From contig NZ_KB235903.1 of assembly GCF_000332155.1 (NCBI RefSeq), positions 1,831,328 to 1,895,327 of the forward strand: a stretch of DNA of 64,000 nucleotides. The letters run 5' to 3'. A model generated the notes under the pieces. It worked only from the letters and a program-made list of their open reading frames with translations, searched no databases and was not told where the DNA came from. Source of the stretch: Kamptonema formosum PCC 6407 (GTDB taxonomy: Bacteria > Cyanobacteriota > Cyanobacteriia > Cyanobacteriales > Microcoleaceae). The first letter of the stretch is position 1. The number at the start of each line of letters is the position of its first letter. Below, in pieces: positions 1 to 9,649 of this stretch. The translations under genes and the position numbers were made by a program.

Positions 1-240
1 GCTCCCCCACTCCCCCGCCCTTCCCAACAAAAGGGCCCCACCGCTGAAAGGCTGTAGGGCGCAAGGACAGTTAAACGCTTCTTTAATTCTCGGTAAATCT
101 ACCCTGAATACGATCGCTCATTGTGACGATTTTCAGAGTGTCCATTCCAAACAGATTGCAGCGTATCAAAAAATGTAACGTAGCCTTTACAAAACTACAC
201 TTGCTATAGCTTGTTAGTAATACCTCATGCAATTTTTGTT

Positions 241-267
241 GGCAGCTTCGCAGGCTGCTTTTTTTCT
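241..267 (+). terminator. Rho-independent terminator of a gene upstream of the window
   Basis: A GCAGC/GCTGC stem (242-246 with 254-258) with a 7-nt loop is followed directly by a run of nine T residues. It faces plus-strand transcripts arriving from the left, whose gene is outside or at the edge of the window. The first 240 bases hold no open frame I can support, only a C-rich repeat at 1-25. Confidence 0.65.
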
Positions 268-317
268 CTTATCACTATTGCATAACTTTTCAGGATTCCC
301 ATGAGAATTAATTTCTC

Positions 318-386
318 TTCAATTAGCAATTAGCCATTAGCAATTAGCCATTAGCCATTAGCCATTAGCCATTAGCCATTAGCCCT
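318..386. repeat. Heptamer tandem repeat (ATTAGCC type)
   Basis: About nine copies of the 7-mer ATTAGCC/ATTAGCA run in tandem directly downstream of the minus-strand membrane protein gene. This is a short tandemly repeated repetitive (STRR) sequence, a type common in filamentous cyanobacterial intergenic DNA. Confidence 0.85.
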
Positions 387-387
387 T

Positions 388-804
388 TTAAAAGTATAGC
401 TTTGCTGCCCCTCCAAATCCCAATCCAATAAGAGAAACAACTGTCAAAATCCAGAAAGCCTGCCACTTTTGAAAACCGGATGTCTGAATATCGAGTCTAG
501 CTAAAGATCCTGCGGAAAGTAGGATTAAACCGGTGGCAAAAAGGTGCAGCCATGCGACAACTACTACTGCAAAAAAAGCAGTAGTAATGATGGAAATAAA
601 AGCCCCGACATCAGTTCTAAACCATCTAAACATTAATCTTTTTGCATGGTTTAGGGGAGCAGTTAATACCCCACATAACAGGAAGATGGCAACTACAGCT
701 AAAAACCAAACTGCTAGGTGAGCATCAGATTTGGATAAATTCCAGCCAAAGGTGCTATAAGTAACAAAAAGTATTGCTAGAGAACTCCAAGGAAGTTTCT
801 TCAC
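388..804 (-). CDS. Small integral membrane protein of unknown function
   Basis: I do not recognise a named family. The protein is very hydrophobic, with about four membrane segments: around LAILFVTYSTFG, AVWFLAVVAIFLLCGV, the stretch ending in FAVVVVAWLHLF, and WILTVVSLIGLGF. The frame stays open back to an ATG at 885, but residues before 804 overlap the 3' end of the ferredoxin gene in another frame and look like its shadow. I therefore prefer the GTG at 804, which leaves a 26-nt gap after the ferredoxin-like gene. Same strand and close spacing suggest cotranscription with that gene. The start is uncertain. Confidence 0.6.
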   Translation of the reverse strand: MKKLPWSSLAILFVTYSTFGWNLSKSDAHLAVWFLAVVAIFLLCGVLTAPLNHAKRLMFRWFRTDVGAFISIITTAFFAVVVVAWLHLFATGLILLSAGSLARLDIQTSGFQKWQAFWILTVVSLIGLGFGGAAKLYF

Positions 805-830
805 GGCTTTTGAGTCACCAAGATTAACCT

Positions 831-1235
831 CTAAAGGTTGGTGGAAATAGCCTGAACAGGACAGGTAGGAATGCACTGTTCGCAAACGATACAGCGCGAT
901 CGCGTAAAGGTTAGTTTAAATGTTTCTTTGTCTAAGGTCAAGGCTTCTGTGGGACAAACGCCGGTACAGAGCCCACAGTGTACGCAGATGTCTTCGTCAA
1001 TTAGTATTTCTCGACTGGCGAGGGATACGGTAATATTCTGCGATCGCATCCAGTCTATAGCTGCGTCCAACTGGTCGATATCTCCGGCCAACTCTAGCAC
1101 GAGTTTGCCTATTTGATTTGGGGCTACCTGAGCTCGGATAATATTGGCAGCCACATTAAAATCCTTTGCCAGTCGATAGGTGACGGGCATACGGATTGAG
1201 CGTTGGGGAAAGGTCAGCGTTACCCGTTTTTTCAC
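831..1235 (-). CDS. NIL-domain 4Fe-4S ferredoxin-like protein
   Basis: This 134-residue protein has two parts. The N-terminal ~75 residues resemble the NIL ligand-binding domain, best known from methionine ABC transporter ATPases. The C-terminal half carries two four-cysteine cluster motifs, CVHCGLCTGVCP and CIVCEQCIPTCP, so it should bind two 4Fe-4S clusters. This NIL plus 2[4Fe-4S] layout is conserved in cyanobacteria and is linked by family knowledge to sulfur/homocysteine metabolism; that role is not shown here. It lies just upstream of the small membrane protein on the same strand and is divergent from the thioredoxin-like gene. Confidence 0.85.
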   Translation of the reverse strand: MKKRVTLTFPQRSIRMPVTYRLAKDFNVAANIIRAQVAPNQIGKLVLELAGDIDQLDAAIDWMRSQNITVSLASREILIDEDICVHCGLCTGVCPTEALTLDKETFKLTFTRSRCIVCEQCIPTCPVQAISTNL

Positions 1236-1463
1236 GCTCTATGTCCTCTATAATTCACAATTAATCTGTCTCTACTTCTGTTTTACCGCATTTCAGACTG
1301 GATCGGAACTTAATTAATATGACAATTCAGAGGTTTTTCTATTGTTTGTTGCTGAGGTACAAATTGTCCCCAAATTATGGTACACTCTTAAGGGAGAAAC
1401 TTAATCAACTTAAGCAATCTCTATTACTGTTAAAAAAAGCACAATTAAAATTGCAATACTTCA

Positions 1464-2066
1464 ATGAGTCCTAATTCACAAGAATCAACCCCTACGGCTG
1501 CAAGTCAGAAGTTGGAATCGAACACAGCAAAACGGCTGAGAAACTTATTGATTGTTTTGGCAGCGATCGCATTGGGGATTTCCCTGTTCTTGGGACTGCA
1601 AATCGAAACACCATCAAATGCTCTAACGGAGATGGCAGAAGCATCGACACCGCTAGAAGTTGCTGTCAGCAACGGTAAGCCGACTCTGGTAGAATTTTAT
1701 GCCAATTGGTGTGGTAGCTGTCAGGCGATGGCAAAGGATATGAGCGAAGTTAAGGAAAAATACAGCGATCGCATAAATTTTGCGATGTTGAATGTAGATA
1801 ATAACAAATGGTTGCCAGAGGTGCTCAAATACAGAGTGGATGGCATTCCCCACTTTGTATTTTTGAGCGATCGAGGAGAGGCGATCGCTCAGACTATAGG
1901 CGAAGCCCCACGCAATATAATGGAATCTAATTTAGAAGCTTTAATTGCTGGTAAAGCGTTACCCTACGCGGAAGCTACAGGTCAAGTTTCCAGTTTTAAA
2001 CCACCAGTAACTCCTTCCAAAGCTAGCACAGCAGATCCGCGATCGCACGGCAGCCAAGTTCAGTAA
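1464..2066 (+). CDS. txlA: Membrane-anchored thioredoxin-like protein (TxlA/HCF164)
   Basis: The 200-residue protein starts with a low-complexity cytosolic tail, has one membrane anchor at about residues 27-46 (LLIVLAAIALGISLFLGL) and then a thioredoxin fold with the redox motif WCGSC in FYANWCGSCQAMAKDM. The cis-proline region reads VDGIPHFVF. This matches the TxlA/HCF164 family of thylakoid-lumen thioredoxins that pass reducing equivalents to apocytochrome maturation and cytochrome b6f assembly. The C-terminal ~35 residues are Pro/Ser/Thr rich. It stands alone, divergent from the ferredoxin-like gene. Confidence 0.88.
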   Translation: MSPNSQESTPTAASQKLESNTAKRLRNLLIVLAAIALGISLFLGLQIETPSNALTEMAEASTPLEVAVSNGKPTLVEFYANWCGSCQAMAKDMSEVKEKYSDRINFAMLNVDNNKWLPEVLKYRVDGIPHFVFLSDRGEAIAQTIGEAPRNIMESNLEALIAGKALPYAEATGQVSSFKPPVTPSKASTADPRSHGSQVQ

Positions 2067-2202
2067 GATTAAGTATTAATATCTCTGAAGGCAGACGGAA
2101 GACCGAAGACGGAAGAACGAAAATGCAATAACACCAGGAGTTTCAGCAATAACCTCCTAACCATCAAGGCGGTTGATAAAATTAAATAATTTAATCGGGA
2201 GT

Positions 2203-2239
2203 ATGTAGTTGGGGTGCGATCGCTAAAACCCCACTACAT
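2203..2239 (+). terminator. Hairpin downstream of txlA
   Basis: A 12-bp stem with one bulge (2203-2215 with 2228-2239) closes around a HIP1-containing loop. It lies 137 nt after the txlA stop and 63 nt before the RND gene. No U-run follows, so it could instead be a structured leader or processing site. Confidence 0.35.
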
Positions 2240-2301
2240 CCAAAATGGTTAAGTTATTTAATCGTAGTGAAAAGTCAACAATCACTGAGGAATTTTGACA
2301 G

Positions 2302-5300
2302 ATGGCGACTGACAAAACTGGATTAAGCATCAGCGCGATCGCAATTCGCCGCCATATCGGGACAATCATGCTCACCCTCGCGATCGCCGTCGTGGGTCTA
2401 TTTTACATCACTCAACTCCCCGTCGATCTCCTCCCATCCATCACCTATCCCCGCATCGGCGTGCGCCTTGAGGCCCCCGGAATCTCCCCAGAAGTAGCAG
2501 TTGACGAAATCACCCGCCCCCTAGAACAAGGACTCTCAGCCACCGAAGGAGTCACCCAAGTCTTCTCCCGTACCCGCGAAGGCCAAGTTAGCGTCGATTT
2601 ATTCTTCAAACCAGGAGGAAACATCGACCAAGCCCTCAACGACGCAACCGCCGCCGTCAACCGCATCCGCAACCAACTTCCAGATACAGTCGAAGCCCCC
2701 AGATTATTTAAAGTTGACCCCTCCCAGCAGCCAGTTTACGAATTTGGCCTCACCTCAGACTCCTTGCGGGGAGTCGATTTGCGCGTATTTGCTGACGAAG
2801 AACTCGCGCGCGAGCTCAACGTCATACCAGGCTTAGCCGCCGTTGACGTTTCCGGCGGCGTACAAGAAGAAATCCAAGTTAACCTCGACTTAAACCGCCT
2901 ACAAGCCTTGGGAGTCAACGTTTCTGACGTACTCTCCACCCTACAAGACCGCAACCAAGACACCTCCGGCGGTAGACTACAACAAGAATCCGGCGAACCC
3001 TTAACGCGGACAATAGGGCGCTTTCAAAATGCCAGTGAAATCCGCGATCTTTCCTTCCAAATCGCAGGTTCTAATCCCCCCAAACGAGTTTATATCCGCG
3101 ACTTTGCCGAAGTCATAGACGGTACTGAAGAAGAACGAGTTAAAGTATTTCTCAATCAGACACCCGCAGTAAAAATCAGCATTCAGAAGCAGCCAGATGC
3201 CAATACCATCACAGTTGTAGATGGTATTAAAAAGCGCCTCGAAGAGTTGAGAAAGTCGGGGGTAATTACCCCCGACATGACAATTACAACTACCCTGGAT
3301 GAATCAAGATTTATCCGCGATTCTATTTCCAATGTATTGTTTTCAGGTTTAAGCGGATCTGTCTTAGCTGGTATTGCCGTGTTACTTTTCCTGGGTTCTC
3401 TACGACAGACCCTAATTATTGTCCTGGCAATTCCCCTAGCCACACTCACGGCTATTATTCTGATGGGACTGTTTCACCTGTCTATTAACATCTTCAGTTT
3501 AGGCGGTTTAGCCTTGGGTGTTGGGATTGTCGTAGACAACTCAATTGTGATGCTAGAAAATATAGTTGAGGGAGTTAATAAAAATAAAAGCAAAACAACT
3601 AACGGCAAAAGAACAAGCATACTTGATGCAGCCGAAAAAAGTAGTCAAGAACTCGAATCAGCTTTATTTGCCTCTACTGCTACCAACTTAGTTGCCGTCC
3701 TCCCATTTTTGCTAATAGGAGGCTTTATCTCCTTACTTTTCAACGAGTTAATTCTGACAATTACTTTCGCCGTAGCTGCTTCTTTAATTGTCGGTTTAAC
3801 AATTGTCCCGATGATGACTTCTCGCCTATTAGCCGTGAGATTTTCCAGCGGTGTGGGCAAATTTTGGGCCTTGCGGGCATTTAATCGAGCCTTCCACAGC
3901 GCTACATTAGGCTACGGCAGATTTTTAGGAGCAATTCTGCGGTGGCGGTTAATAATAATTGTACTTGCTATTGTTATTTTGGGTTTCAGTAGTTTGCAGA
4001 TGGTGGGTCAAATTCCCCAAGAAATTTTACCCAGAATTAATACTGGTCAAGCTAGATTATTTGCTCAGTTTCCAGCGGGTACAAACTTGGAAACTAACGA
4101 AAAAGTAATGAAGACTGTGGATGAACTTCTGAGCAAGCAGCCAGAAACTTTGTATACTTTAACAACAGCGGGAGGGCTACTTTTTGGTAACAATACCGTT
4201 GAAAATTTACTCAGGGGAAGCAGTACAATTACACTGAAGCCAGGAACGAACGTTGCCGATTTTGTTGAGCGCATGACTCAGGAATTAAATAAACTGAAAT
4301 TAGTTGATACTCGCCTACGTTTAGCACCAGAAAACGTGCGCGGTTTAATTCTGACTAATTCTCCCGTGCGGGGTGGTGAAGTTGACTTAATTCTTCAAGG
4401 CGAAAATCCAGAAATATTGCAACAAACAGGGCGGCAAATATTAAAAACCTTTGAGGAAAAGGTTAAATTAGTCAGGTTTAGACCTGATGGCGACCCTCAA
4501 CAACCGGAGGTACAAATCCGCCCTGACTGGGAAAGATTGGCGACTTACGGATTTAGTGCTAGAGAAATTGGAGAGTCAATTCAGACAGCAATTCAAGGTG
4601 CAGTTCCTACTCAGTTACAGCGGGGAAATCGGTTAATAGATGTGCGGGTACAATTCGATCGCAACTCTGTCAAATCAGTATCAGAACTAAGTTATATTCC
4701 CTTATTTGGCAGCAATAATAATGTAATTAGATTGAGTGATGTGGCGACTATCAATCTAGGTAAAGCCCCTGGGGAAGTTCAACGCCTGAATCAGCGCCAA
4801 GTTTTCTTAATTGTTGGTAATTTGAATAAGGGTGCAAGTTTAGGTGAAGCTTTACAGCAAGTAGATGCAGTGGTAAGTGAATTGAAGTTACCCCCAGGAG
4901 TACAAGTTGTACCGAGTTCGGCGGCTGAAACTAATCAGGAATTGCAATCTTCCCTAAAAATATTGGGTGGGTTAGCGGCTTTTTTAGTATTTGTAGTGAT
5001 GGCCGTACAGTACAATTCTCTAGTCGATCCGTTAGTGATTATGTTAACAGTCCCGCTGTCTTTGGCTGGGGGGATTTTAGGGCTTTATGTAACTAAAACT
5101 GCGATTGGGGCGACGGTAATTGTAGGTGCGATTTTGTTGGTGGGAATCGTGGTGAATAATGCTATTCTGATGGTGGAATTGGCAAACCAAATTCGGGAAG
5201 AAGAAGGAGTTGACCGAAAAACAGCAATTGTCAGGGCCGCACCTCAACGTTTACGCCCGATTATGATGACGACAATTACCACAGTTTTAGGTTTATTTCC

Positions 5301-5517
5301 TTTAGCTTTGGGGATTGGCGATGGTTCGGAGTTTCTGCAACCGCTAGGGGTGGTGGTGTTTTCTGGTTTGTCTCTGGCAACGGTATTGACTCTGTTTATT
5401 ATTCCCTGTTTTTATATTTTGCTGCACGACTTTTTTGGGTTATTTGCAGCGAAGAGGAAACCGCACGCGATTGCTATTCCTGTGCATAAAACAGCGAGAA
5501 AGACTACGAATTTATAG
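2302..5517 (+). CDS. RND-family efflux transporter (AcrB/HAE1-like)
   Basis: At 1071 residues this has the length of an inner-membrane RND pump subunit. It begins with a short cytosolic segment and TM1 (TIMLTLAIAVVGLFYITQLP), followed by the porter-domain start PVDLLPSITYPRI. Two porter regions and two six-helix blocks are visible. TM4 contains the proton-relay signature (LALGVGIVVDNSIVMLENIVEG) and the second half carries LLVGIVVNNAILMVELANQ. It probably exports small hydrophobic compounds using the proton gradient. No membrane-fusion protein or outer-membrane factor is adjacent, so partners must lie elsewhere. Substrate unknown. Confidence 0.93.
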   Translation: MATDKTGLSISAIAIRRHIGTIMLTLAIAVVGLFYITQLPVDLLPSITYPRIGVRLEAPGISPEVAVDEITRPLEQGLSATEGVTQVFSRTREGQVSVDLFFKPGGNIDQALNDATAAVNRIRNQLPDTVEAPRLFKVDPSQQPVYEFGLTSDSLRGVDLRVFADEELARELNVIPGLAAVDVSGGVQEEIQVNLDLNRLQALGVNVSDVLSTLQDRNQDTSGGRLQQESGEPLTRTIGRFQNASEIRDLSFQIAGSNPPKRVYIRDFAEVIDGTEEERVKVFLNQTPAVKISIQKQPDANTITVVDGIKKRLEELRKSGVITPDMTITTTLDESRFIRDSISNVLFSGLSGSVLAGIAVLLFLGSLRQTLIIVLAIPLATLTAIILMGLFHLSINIFSLGGLALGVGIVVDNSIVMLENIVEGVNKNKSKTTNGKRTSILDAAEKSSQELESALFASTATNLVAVLPFLLIGGFISLLFNELILTITFAVAASLIVGLTIVPMMTSRLLAVRFSSGVGKFWALRAFNRAFHSATLGYGRFLGAILRWRLIIIVLAIVILGFSSLQMVGQIPQEILPRINTGQARLFAQFPAGTNLETNEKVMKTVDELLSKQPETLYTLTTAGGLLFGNNTVENLLRGSSTITLKPGTNVADFVERMTQELNKLKLVDTRLRLAPENVRGLILTNSPVRGGEVDLILQGENPEILQQTGRQILKTFEEKVKLVRFRPDGDPQQPEVQIRPDWERLATYGFSAREIGESIQTAIQGAVPTQLQRGNRLIDVRVQFDRNSVKSVSELSYIPLFGSNNNVIRLSDVATINLGKAPGEVQRLNQRQVFLIVGNLNKGASLGEALQQVDAVVSELKLPPGVQVVPSSAAETNQELQSSLKILGGLAAFLVFVVMAVQYNSLVDPLVIMLTVPLSLAGGILGLYVTKTAIGATVIVGAILLVGIVVNNAILMVELANQIREEEGVDRKTAIVRAAPQRLRPIMMTTITTVLGLFPLALGIGDGSEFLQPLGVVVFSGLSLATVLTLFIIPCFYILLHDFFGLFAAKRKPHAIAIPVHKTARKTTNL

Positions 5518-5636
5518 ATGAATTTATAGCAATTCAGCAACGAAAGCCAAGCAGGTTATCTGCTAGCGAATCGCCAGACAACACGCTCTTTAGTGCCTTT
5601 CTAGTTACTAAATAAATAACTTTCCAAGGATATCCC

Positions 5637-6671
5637 ATGACTTTATATACAGAGAATGCCCAACCTGAAGACGAAAACTCATCCTCATTGCTACTAGAAA
5701 TGATGTATGGCTTTAAAATATCTCAGGCTCTTTTTGTAGCGGCTAAACTGGAAATTGCAGATATTCTGAGTGACGGTTCTAAGACTGCTGATGAACTTGC
5801 GAAAGCTGCTGGTCTAAATTCTCAGGGTATTTATCACCTGATGCGTATGCTAGTAAGTGTTGGTGTGTTTTCTCTGGAAGAGAATAACAAGTTTCGCTTA
5901 AATTCTTTGGGAAAACATCTGTTGACTGGTACTTCTGATTCTTTACGAGGTACGGTGATGGCAATGGGTGATGAACTATATCAAGGATGGGGTAATTTAC
6001 TATACGGTATAAAAACTGGAGAAACAGCTTTTGAACATACTTTTAAGATGAGTTTTTATAGCTATTTGCAGCAGAATTCTGAGGCGGCAGTAAATTTCAA
6101 TGAGTGGATGAAGGAGACGACAAGAGAGTGGCTACTTCCGGTGATTGAAGCTTATGATTTTTCAGAAGTTAAGAAACTTGTGGATGTGGGAGGAGGCATT
6201 GGAACGTTAACAGCTATTATTCTGAAGGCGAATCCGAAGATGCAAGCTATCTTGTTCGATCGCGAAGATGTTGTTGTCGATGCGAGTCCGGTTTTGGAAG
6301 TGGCGGGAGTTGCAGATAGGTGTCAAATAGTTGGAGGTAGCTTTTTTGATGCGGTTCCCTCTGGTGGCGATCTTTACTTACTCTCTCGTGTTCTTCTCAA
6401 TTGGGATGATAGTCATGCTATTACAATTCTTAAAAGCTGCTATCAAGCTATGACAGCTAAAGACAGGCTGATGATTGTTGATTTTATGTTGCCTGAAGGC
6501 AAAATGTCGCCATTTATTGGTATGGGTAGTCTAACTTTGTTTGTGATCGGCGGTACTTTTATGCGAACAAAGGATGAATTTTATAATTTAGTTTCCTCCG
6601 CCGGATTTAAAGTGACGAATATGATAGAAACAAAAGGGCCAGTAAGTGTCATTGAGGCGAAACCTGCATAA
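5637..6671 (+). CDS. SAM-dependent O-methyltransferase with dimerisation domain
   Basis: The 344-residue protein has an N-terminal winged-helix dimerisation domain (about residues 17-105; LEIADILSDGSKTADELAKA is typical) and a C-terminal SAM-binding domain. Motif I is LVDVGGGIGTL near residue 182. The layout fits the plant/bacterial small-molecule O-methyltransferase family (hydroxyindole/caffeate OMT-like). LLSRVLLNWDD occupies the catalytic-region position. The substrate cannot be read from sequence. There is no biosynthetic cluster next to it, so it may act on a pigment or secondary metabolite. Base composition matches its neighbours. Confidence 0.85.
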   Translation: MTLYTENAQPEDENSSSLLLEMMYGFKISQALFVAAKLEIADILSDGSKTADELAKAAGLNSQGIYHLMRMLVSVGVFSLEENNKFRLNSLGKHLLTGTSDSLRGTVMAMGDELYQGWGNLLYGIKTGETAFEHTFKMSFYSYLQQNSEAAVNFNEWMKETTREWLLPVIEAYDFSEVKKLVDVGGGIGTLTAIILKANPKMQAILFDREDVVVDASPVLEVAGVADRCQIVGGSFFDAVPSGGDLYLLSRVLLNWDDSHAITILKSCYQAMTAKDRLMIVDFMLPEGKMSPFIGMGSLTLFVIGGTFMRTKDEFYNLVSSAGFKVTNMIETKGPVSVIEAKPA

Positions 6672-6737
6672 CTGTCAACTGTTAACAGTTAACAGTTAAC
6701 AGTTGACAGTTACCAATTACCAATTACCAATTACCAA
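6669..6737. repeat. GTTAAC and CAATTAC heptamer repeats
   Basis: A block of self-complementary AACAGTT/GTTAACA heptamers is followed by about four TTACCAA heptamers. Together they fill the whole gap between the methyltransferase stop and the exonuclease start codon. The AGTTAACAGTT units are inverted repeats and could fold. Confidence 0.85.
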
Positions 6738-7523
6738 ATGAAAATTGCCACTTGGAATGTTAATTCAATTCGTAGCCGTCTCGAACAGGTTTTAGAGTGG
6801 TTGCAAGCAAATCCCGTAGATGTTCTTTGCCTACAAGAAACAAAAGTTATAGACCAAGATTTTCCGCTACAGCCATTTCTCGACATCGGCTATAATTTCT
6901 ACATTTCTGGTCAAAAATCCTACAATGGTGTAGCTATTTTCAGCCGCTTACCAATGACAGATATTAGCACCGGATTTGCACCCATCCTTGGCACTGATAT
7001 TGTAGGGGAATTTGACGAGCAAAAACGCTTAATTACAGGTATCATTGCCGATATTCGGATTGTTAATCTATATATTCCCAACGGTTCAGAAGTTGGTAGC
7101 GAGAAATATAACTACAAACTTAATTGGCTGAAACTACTACAAGAATATCTCAAAATCATTATTGACAAATCCCCTAATTTATGTGTTTGTGGCGATTTTA
7201 ATATTGCTCCCGACGATCGCGATATTCACAACCCTAAAGCCTTTAAGAATCAAATCATGGCTTCACCAGCAGAACGCCAAGCCTTACAGGAAATCGTCGC
7301 ATTAGGCTTCAGCGACGCTTTTCGCATATTTACCGATGAAGGCGGCCATTTTAGCTGGTGGGACTATCGCACGGGTGGTTTCCGTCACAATAGGGGATGG
7401 CGCATTGACCACCATTATCTCAGCTTGAGTCTGTGCGATCGCGCCAAAAGCTGCACAATTGATAAAACCCCTAGACAATTAACCAAACCCAGCGACCATG
7501 CTCCCGTCATTGTCGAAATTTGA
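6738..7523 (+). CDS. xth: Exodeoxyribonuclease III / AP endonuclease
   Basis: This 261-residue protein matches the ExoIII family in length and motifs. It opens with KIATWNVNSIRSR, continues with DVLCLQETKV (metal-binding Glu), has GDFNIAPDDRDI (catalytic Asn) and ends with HFSWWDYRTGG, WRIDHHYLS and SDHAPVIVEI (catalytic Asp-His). It should cut abasic sites and trim 3' ends in base excision repair. The gene starts directly after a heptamer repeat array, which supplies its ribosome-binding region; no good Shine-Dalgarno is visible. Confidence 0.95.
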   Translation: MKIATWNVNSIRSRLEQVLEWLQANPVDVLCLQETKVIDQDFPLQPFLDIGYNFYISGQKSYNGVAIFSRLPMTDISTGFAPILGTDIVGEFDEQKRLITGIIADIRIVNLYIPNGSEVGSEKYNYKLNWLKLLQEYLKIIIDKSPNLCVCGDFNIAPDDRDIHNPKAFKNQIMASPAERQALQEIVALGFSDAFRIFTDEGGHFSWWDYRTGGFRHNRGWRIDHHYLSLSLCDRAKSCTIDKTPRQLTKPSDHAPVIVEI

Positions 7524-7573
7524 AATATGAGTTATAAAGATTTGTAACCGCTGACAACTCACAACTAATTATC

Positions 7574-8449
7574 ATGTTTCTAATTACTGGAGCAACAGGC
7601 GGACTAGGCCGCCGAATTGTACGGCTGCTGAGAGAAAGAGAAATAGCAACGCGAGCATTTGTTCGCCTCACATCTCGCTACTCAGAACTAGAAAACCGAG
7701 GCGCTGAAATTTTCATCGGCGACCTCAAGCAAGACAAAGACATTCAAAAAGCTTGCCAAAACGTTAAATACGTCATTAGCACGCATGGTGCAGGTAGCGA
7801 TGCTCAAGCAATACATTACCGTGCTAACATTGAATTAATTGACCGCGCCAAAGATGCTGGCGTTGAACACTTTGTCTTCATTTCCGTACTCGGAGTAGAC
7901 CGAGGATATGAAGACTCTACAGTATTTAAAGCCAAGCGTGAAGTAGAAAAATACCTGCAAGCTAGTGGATTAAATTACACAATTTTGCGACCTGCTGGTT
8001 TTGCTTCAAATTTAATCCCCCTAGCCGAACAATTTCGGCAAACGGGAGTTTATTTATTGATAGGCGACCCCAAAAATCGCACATCCATTGTCAGTACCGA
8101 CGACTTAGCAAAAATTGCCGTAGACTCCGTAAATATTCCCGAAGCTCGCAACCAAATCTTCCCAGTAGGAGGGCCTGATATTCTCACACGAGAAGACATT
8201 GCTCGTATTTTCGGGCGGCTTTTCAATCGCGAACCTGTAGTAATTAACCCACCTCTATTTGTGTTCGATGGTCTGCGGGGAGCAGTGGGTTTATTAAATC
8301 CCCAAGCTCAAAAAAGCTTAAGCACTTTGCGAGTATTGCTGGCTAACGAATTTTTCTGCACACCCGCAGAAATCGAAAGTTTAGAGTTTATTTTCAACAT
8401 GAAAATGGAATCTCTAGAAAGCTATATACGGAGGTACATAGGAGTTTAA
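7574..8449 (+). CDS. Atypical SDR / NmrA-like NAD(P)-binding protein
   Basis: The 291-residue protein starts with the Rossmann motif TGATGGLGRR and has VFISVLGVDRG followed by YTILRPAGF, typical of atypical short-chain dehydrogenases of the NmrA/Ycf39-like type. The classical YxxxK catalytic pair is not evident, so it may bind a nucleotide without normal dehydrogenase activity. Relatives in cyanobacteria act in photosystem assembly or redox sensing, but no specific role can be given. It starts 50 nt after xth, so the two may be cotranscribed. Confidence 0.8.
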   Translation: MFLITGATGGLGRRIVRLLREREIATRAFVRLTSRYSELENRGAEIFIGDLKQDKDIQKACQNVKYVISTHGAGSDAQAIHYRANIELIDRAKDAGVEHFVFISVLGVDRGYEDSTVFKAKREVEKYLQASGLNYTILRPAGFASNLIPLAEQFRQTGVYLLIGDPKNRTSIVSTDDLAKIAVDSVNIPEARNQIFPVGGPDILTREDIARIFGRLFNREPVVINPPLFVFDGLRGAVGLLNPQAQKSLSTLRVLLANEFFCTPAEIESLEFIFNMKMESLESYIRRYIGV

Positions 8450-8527
8450 TATCACCTCCCTTGATTGATTTTCCTTGAATTTCAAAGTCTGAAGGGGCGG
8501 ATGCAGAGAGAATTTGGGCAGCGCAAC

Positions 8528-9649
8528 CTAATCCACTACCGACAGAGATTTAATCTCAAAGTAGGGCGTAGTTGTCACAGGTGGAGCAGTTGGTTTCGCA
8601 ATTAAATAACCTTGAACAAAAGTTGCCCCCCTTTCCCCCACCCACTGCAATTCCTCTAAAGATTCCACCCCTTCCGCCACAGTTCTAATATTCAAATGAT
8701 TCGCAATTTCCAATAGTTTTTCAGTAATTAGAGCTTTGTAAGAGTCTTGATGTACGTTGCGAATCAAGTCCATATCCAACTTCACAAAATCCGGGCGTAA
8801 CTGATGAATTAAATTCAAGTTAGAATATCCAGCCCCAAAATCATCAAGTGCAATTAAAAACCCTGCTTCTTGATAAAATTTCAGAATCTTAATCAAATGA
8901 GCAAGATCCGGCGGCTGTTCCGATTCTGCTACTTCAAAAACAATGTTATCGTGAGGAATCCCGGCTTCATCAATGGCACGCACAGTCATTCGCAAGCACG
9001 TAGTTGGATCGTAAACAGAAGTAGGAGAGAAATTGATAAAAATTAACTCTTTAATTCCATGATGGCTTGCTTCCCGAATCGCACAAGTCCTAGCTAAAGC
9101 GTCTAGTTGAAAAACCATACCTGCGGACTCCGCCTGAGAGAAAATGCGACCCGGAAAAATTAAATTTCCCTCCTTGTCAAAACCTCTGAGTAATGCCTCT
9201 TGTGCAAAAATTTTAGAAGTATCCGAAGTATAAACAATAGGCTGAAAATGACTGGTAATTCTCTCCGCCGCTAACAAATCCAGCAGCCAGTCCGACTGTT
9301 TGAGGCTAGTGAAGTTATGCAGTGAAGTCATGCGGGAAAAATCGCTAAATTCTGGTTTAGTATCTCCCGCTATCCACAAAACTTGCGTTTCTTTCAATTC
9401 TTTAGGCGTAAGTTTAGCTGACACTAGGGAACTAAAAGTTTCCACTCGCTCTTTTTCTAGGAATATGTATAAACATTTTTCATCTTCTAGAAATTGGGAC
9501 TTAAGTCCAGCTTTTTGCAAAACAGAAAAAACCTTATTTAGTGTATGCCCTACAGGAAACCACAAGTATAATCCGCCGCTGCCTTCAATTTTGCTCGGCA
9601 GGGTTTCACAGCGAGTGCAGGAGCCAAAAACTTCGCCACTTTGATACAT
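8528..9649 (-). CDS. EAL-domain cyclic di-GMP phosphodiesterase
   Basis: The 373-residue protein has an unfamiliar N-terminal region of about 130 residues with a CTRC pair near residue 11, then one EAL domain with no GGDEF partner. The catalytic set looks intact: EALLRG, the Asn in FINFSP, FEVAESEQ, IALDDFGAGYSN, the Lys in VKLDMDL, TVAEGVES and QGYLIAKP. It should hydrolyse c-di-GMP to pGpG. The N-terminal region may be a regulatory domain of a family I cannot name. It is transcribed away from the downstream histidine kinase. Confidence 0.9.
   Translation of the reverse strand: MYQSGEVFGSCTRCETLPSKIEGSGGLYLWFPVGHTLNKVFSVLQKAGLKSQFLEDEKCLYIFLEKERVETFSSLVSAKLTPKELKETQVLWIAGDTKPEFSDFSRMTSLHNFTSLKQSDWLLDLLAAERITSHFQPIVYTSDTSKIFAQEALLRGFDKEGNLIFPGRIFSQAESAGMVFQLDALARTCAIREASHHGIKELIFINFSPTSVYDPTTCLRMTVRAIDEAGIPHDNIVFEVAESEQPPDLAHLIKILKFYQEAGFLIALDDFGAGYSNLNLIHQLRPDFVKLDMDLIRNVHQDSYKALITEKLLEIANHLNIRTVAEGVESLEELQWVGERGATFVQGYLIAKPTAPPVTTTPYFEIKSLSVVD

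Noticed and set aside
1..240. Possible end of a structured ncRNA before the terminator at 241
   Set aside because: No known RNA motif could be recognised and the 5' part is outside the window.
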